Shown here: piece by piece, positions 62,826 through 64,000 of the stretch
Numbering within the stretch: the stretch's first letter is position 1
Layout of the letters: each line of letters opens with the position of its first letter
Source: an uncultured Eubacteriales bacterium
GTDB taxonomy: Bacteria; Bacillota; Clostridia; Oscillospirales; Ruminococcaceae
Length of the DNA: 64,000 nucleotides
NCBI GenBank assembly: GCA_900314975.1
Contig: OMXI01000028.1
Location: 22,255 to 86,254 of the forward strand
Direction of reading: 5' to 3'
Position numbers and translations under genes: made by a program
The notes under the pieces: model-generated
The model's input: the letters and a program-made list of their open reading frames with translations, nothing else
What the model was told of the DNA's origin: nothing
The model's database searches: none

Positions 62826-63839
62826 TCAAAGCAGAACTATGCCGTTTTCTGCGCACGCTGCGGTCATTTCGTCAGACCAGATAGATGCCTGCACCTCGCC
62901 AATATGCGCTTTTTCAAGCAGCAGCATACAAAGCCTCGACTGACCGATACCGCCGCCGATAGTAAGCGGCAGCGTGCCGTCTGCTATCATCTTGTGGTAA
63001 TCGTACTGCATTCTGCCCTGCGCGCCGCATATCTCCAGCTGCTTTGCCAGCGACTTTTCGTCAACCCTTATGCCCATTGAGGATATTTCAAGCGCGTTGT
63101 CAAGCACCTCGTCCCACACGAGAATATCGCCGTTGAGCGACCAGTCGTCGTAGTCGGGCGCTCTGCCGTCGTGCTTGATGCCGCTTTTCAGCTCGCCGCC
63201 TATCTGCATAAGGAACACTGTGCCGTGCTCTTTGGTGATGAGCCGCTCGCGCTGCTTGGGCGTTTTATCGGGGTAGAGGTCTTCAAGCTGCTGGGTGGTG
63301 ATAAAGAACGGTTCCTCTTTTATCGTACCGTCAAGCACGCCGTAGCGAAGCCCGACCTTGCGCTTGGTATAGGCAACCGCCTTAACTATTGATCTTACAG
63401 CGTCTTTGAGATACTCCTCGTTTCTCTGCTCGCGGGTGATGACCTTTTCCCAGTCCCACTGGTCAACAAAGATAGAGTGGGTATTGTCGGTATCGTCATC
63501 ACGGCGGATAGCGTTCATATCGGTGTAGATGCCCTCGCCTGCCTTGTAGCCGTAACGGTACAGCGCCATTCTCTTCCACTTTGCAAGCGACTGAACTATC
63601 TCCGCCTCTTTGCCGTCTATCTCCTTGATAGTGAACTCGACCTTGCGCTCAACGCCGTTGAGGTCATCGTTGATACCGCTGCCCTTGCGCACGATAAGCG
63701 GCGCGGTCACTCTGTCAAGCGTCAGCGCAAACGACAAAGCCTGCTGAAAAACGTCCTTGATATATTTGATAGCGTGCTGGGTTTCTCTCAAAGTCAGCTT
63801 TGATTTATAGCCCTTTGGTATATATAATTCTCTTGACAT
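62826..63839 (-). CDS. asnA: Aspartate-ammonia ligase (asparagine synthetase A)
   Basis: ATG 63839 is 8 bases after AAGGAG; a GTG 9 bases earlier is too close. The 337-residue product is full length for AsnA. Motifs: LTLDRVTAPLIVRKGSGIND near the start, HSIFVDQWDWEKVI, and GGGIGQSRLCMLLLEKAHIG near the end, as in class II synthetase-like AsnA. It makes asparagine from aspartate, ammonia and ATP. Only 11 bp separate it from tmk, so the two are probably co-transcribed. No T-box is visible in the 160 bp upstream. Confidence 0.96.
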   Translation of the reverse strand: MSRELYIPKGYKSKLTLRETQHAIKYIKDVFQQALSFALTLDRVTAPLIVRKGSGINDDLNGVERKVEFTIKEIDGKEAEIVQSLAKWKRMALYRYGYKAGEGIYTDMNAIRRDDDTDNTHSIFVDQWDWEKVITREQRNEEYLKDAVRSIVKAVAYTKRKVGLRYGVLDGTIKEEPFFITTQQLEDLYPDKTPKQRERLITKEHGTVFLMQIGGELKSGIKHDGRAPDYDDWSLNGDILVWDEVLDNALEISSMGIRVDEKSLAKQLEICGAQGRMQYDYHKMIADGTLPLTIGGGIGQSRLCMLLLEKAHIGEVQASIWSDEMTAACAENGIVLL

Positions 63840-63902
63840 AAATATCACTCCTTACTGCTTGTGTTAAATCATCTCACTATATTTTAGCCCGTATGTTGTT
63901 AA

Positions 63903-63932
63903 GACAAATCAGAATTTGCCGCCGCGGCGGCG
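63903..63932. repeat. Related dispersed repeat (AAATCAGAATTT plus GC hairpin)
   Basis: ACAAATCAGAATTT followed by GCCGCCGCGGCGGC, the same design as the ends of the 157-bp repeat at 55779 but with another hairpin sequence. It lies upstream of asnA; nothing else is seen to the window end. Confidence 0.4.
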
Positions 63933-64000
63933 CGCTTGTCCGTCGCGCATTAGTTAGAGCTGGCAGCCACCTTTGTGACGCTCCGGGCTTTCATTTTGTG

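Noticed and set aside
1-64000. CRISPR array or cas genes
   Set aside because: No regularly spaced identical repeats of 24-40 bp with unique spacers; the repeats seen are iterons, arm sites or dispersed repeats.

Overview
The window looks like a chromosomal stretch from a Ruminococcus-like member of the Oscillospiraceae (Bacillota). Support comes from the AGGAGG-type ribosome sites, sigma-A promoters with 17-bp spacers, the metG / tmk / asnA block, ECF sigma plus DUF4179/DUF4367-like anti-sigma pairs, and several HTH_17 excisionase / Tn916-type integrase modules. The genus is an inference; nothing here fixes a species.

The main structure is a stack of integrated elements in the 3' end of a tRNA-Leu(GAG) gene (54332-54413, minus strand). 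A 20-bp piece of the tRNA T-arm/acceptor end, together with the tRNA terminator hairpin, occurs three times in direct orientation: 17668-17687, 27686-27705 and 54332-54351. These copies delimit element B (about 10.0 kb), element C (about 26.6 kb) and the right end of element A, whose left end lies outside the window or is not recognisable. Each element has its own short repeats near its ends, as expected for integrase arm sites. Each also has the same core order: replication-type ATPase, a conserved hairpin-rich noncoding block, excisionase, tyrosine integrase.

Region by region: (1) 1-12.3 kb holds the tail of an NB-ARC/STAND protein, a lipoprotein, and one operon with a dynamin-like GTPase, a HerA/FtsK-like ATPase, a nuclease effector with a YezG-like immunity protein, a metallopeptidase-type effector, a small protein and a zinc-ribbon membrane protein. 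(2) 12.4-17.7 kb is the core of element A: a LexA box, a promoter, two tiny Cys-rich ORFs, a terminator, repA, xis, int, and a HEPN-like gene. (3) 17.7-27.7 kb is element B: a HipA-like kinase, iterons, a DUF927-like ATPase, xis, int, and a TetR-controlled ABC exporter. (4) 27.7-54.3 kb is element C: a PD-(D/E)XK protein, a GHKL ATPase-nuclease, remnants, an HNH-like protein, RhuM, two ECF-sigma/anti-sigma/ABC modules, repA, a fused xis, int, and a 1170-residue SIR2 defence-type protein. (5) 54.3-64 kb is ordinary chromosome with tRNA-Leu, a zinc-ribbon membrane protein, tRNA-Arg, metG, tmk and asnA, interrupted by a lone reverse transcriptase with a structured leader RNA and by another ECF sigma / anti-sigma pair.

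Taken together, the accessory part reads as a defence and inter-bacterial conflict island built by repeated integration at one tRNA. The strongest candidates for something undescribed are the dynamin/HerA effector operon, the hairpin-rich block kept in all three element cores, the reverse transcriptase with its closed leader RNA, and the GHKL/nuclease pair.
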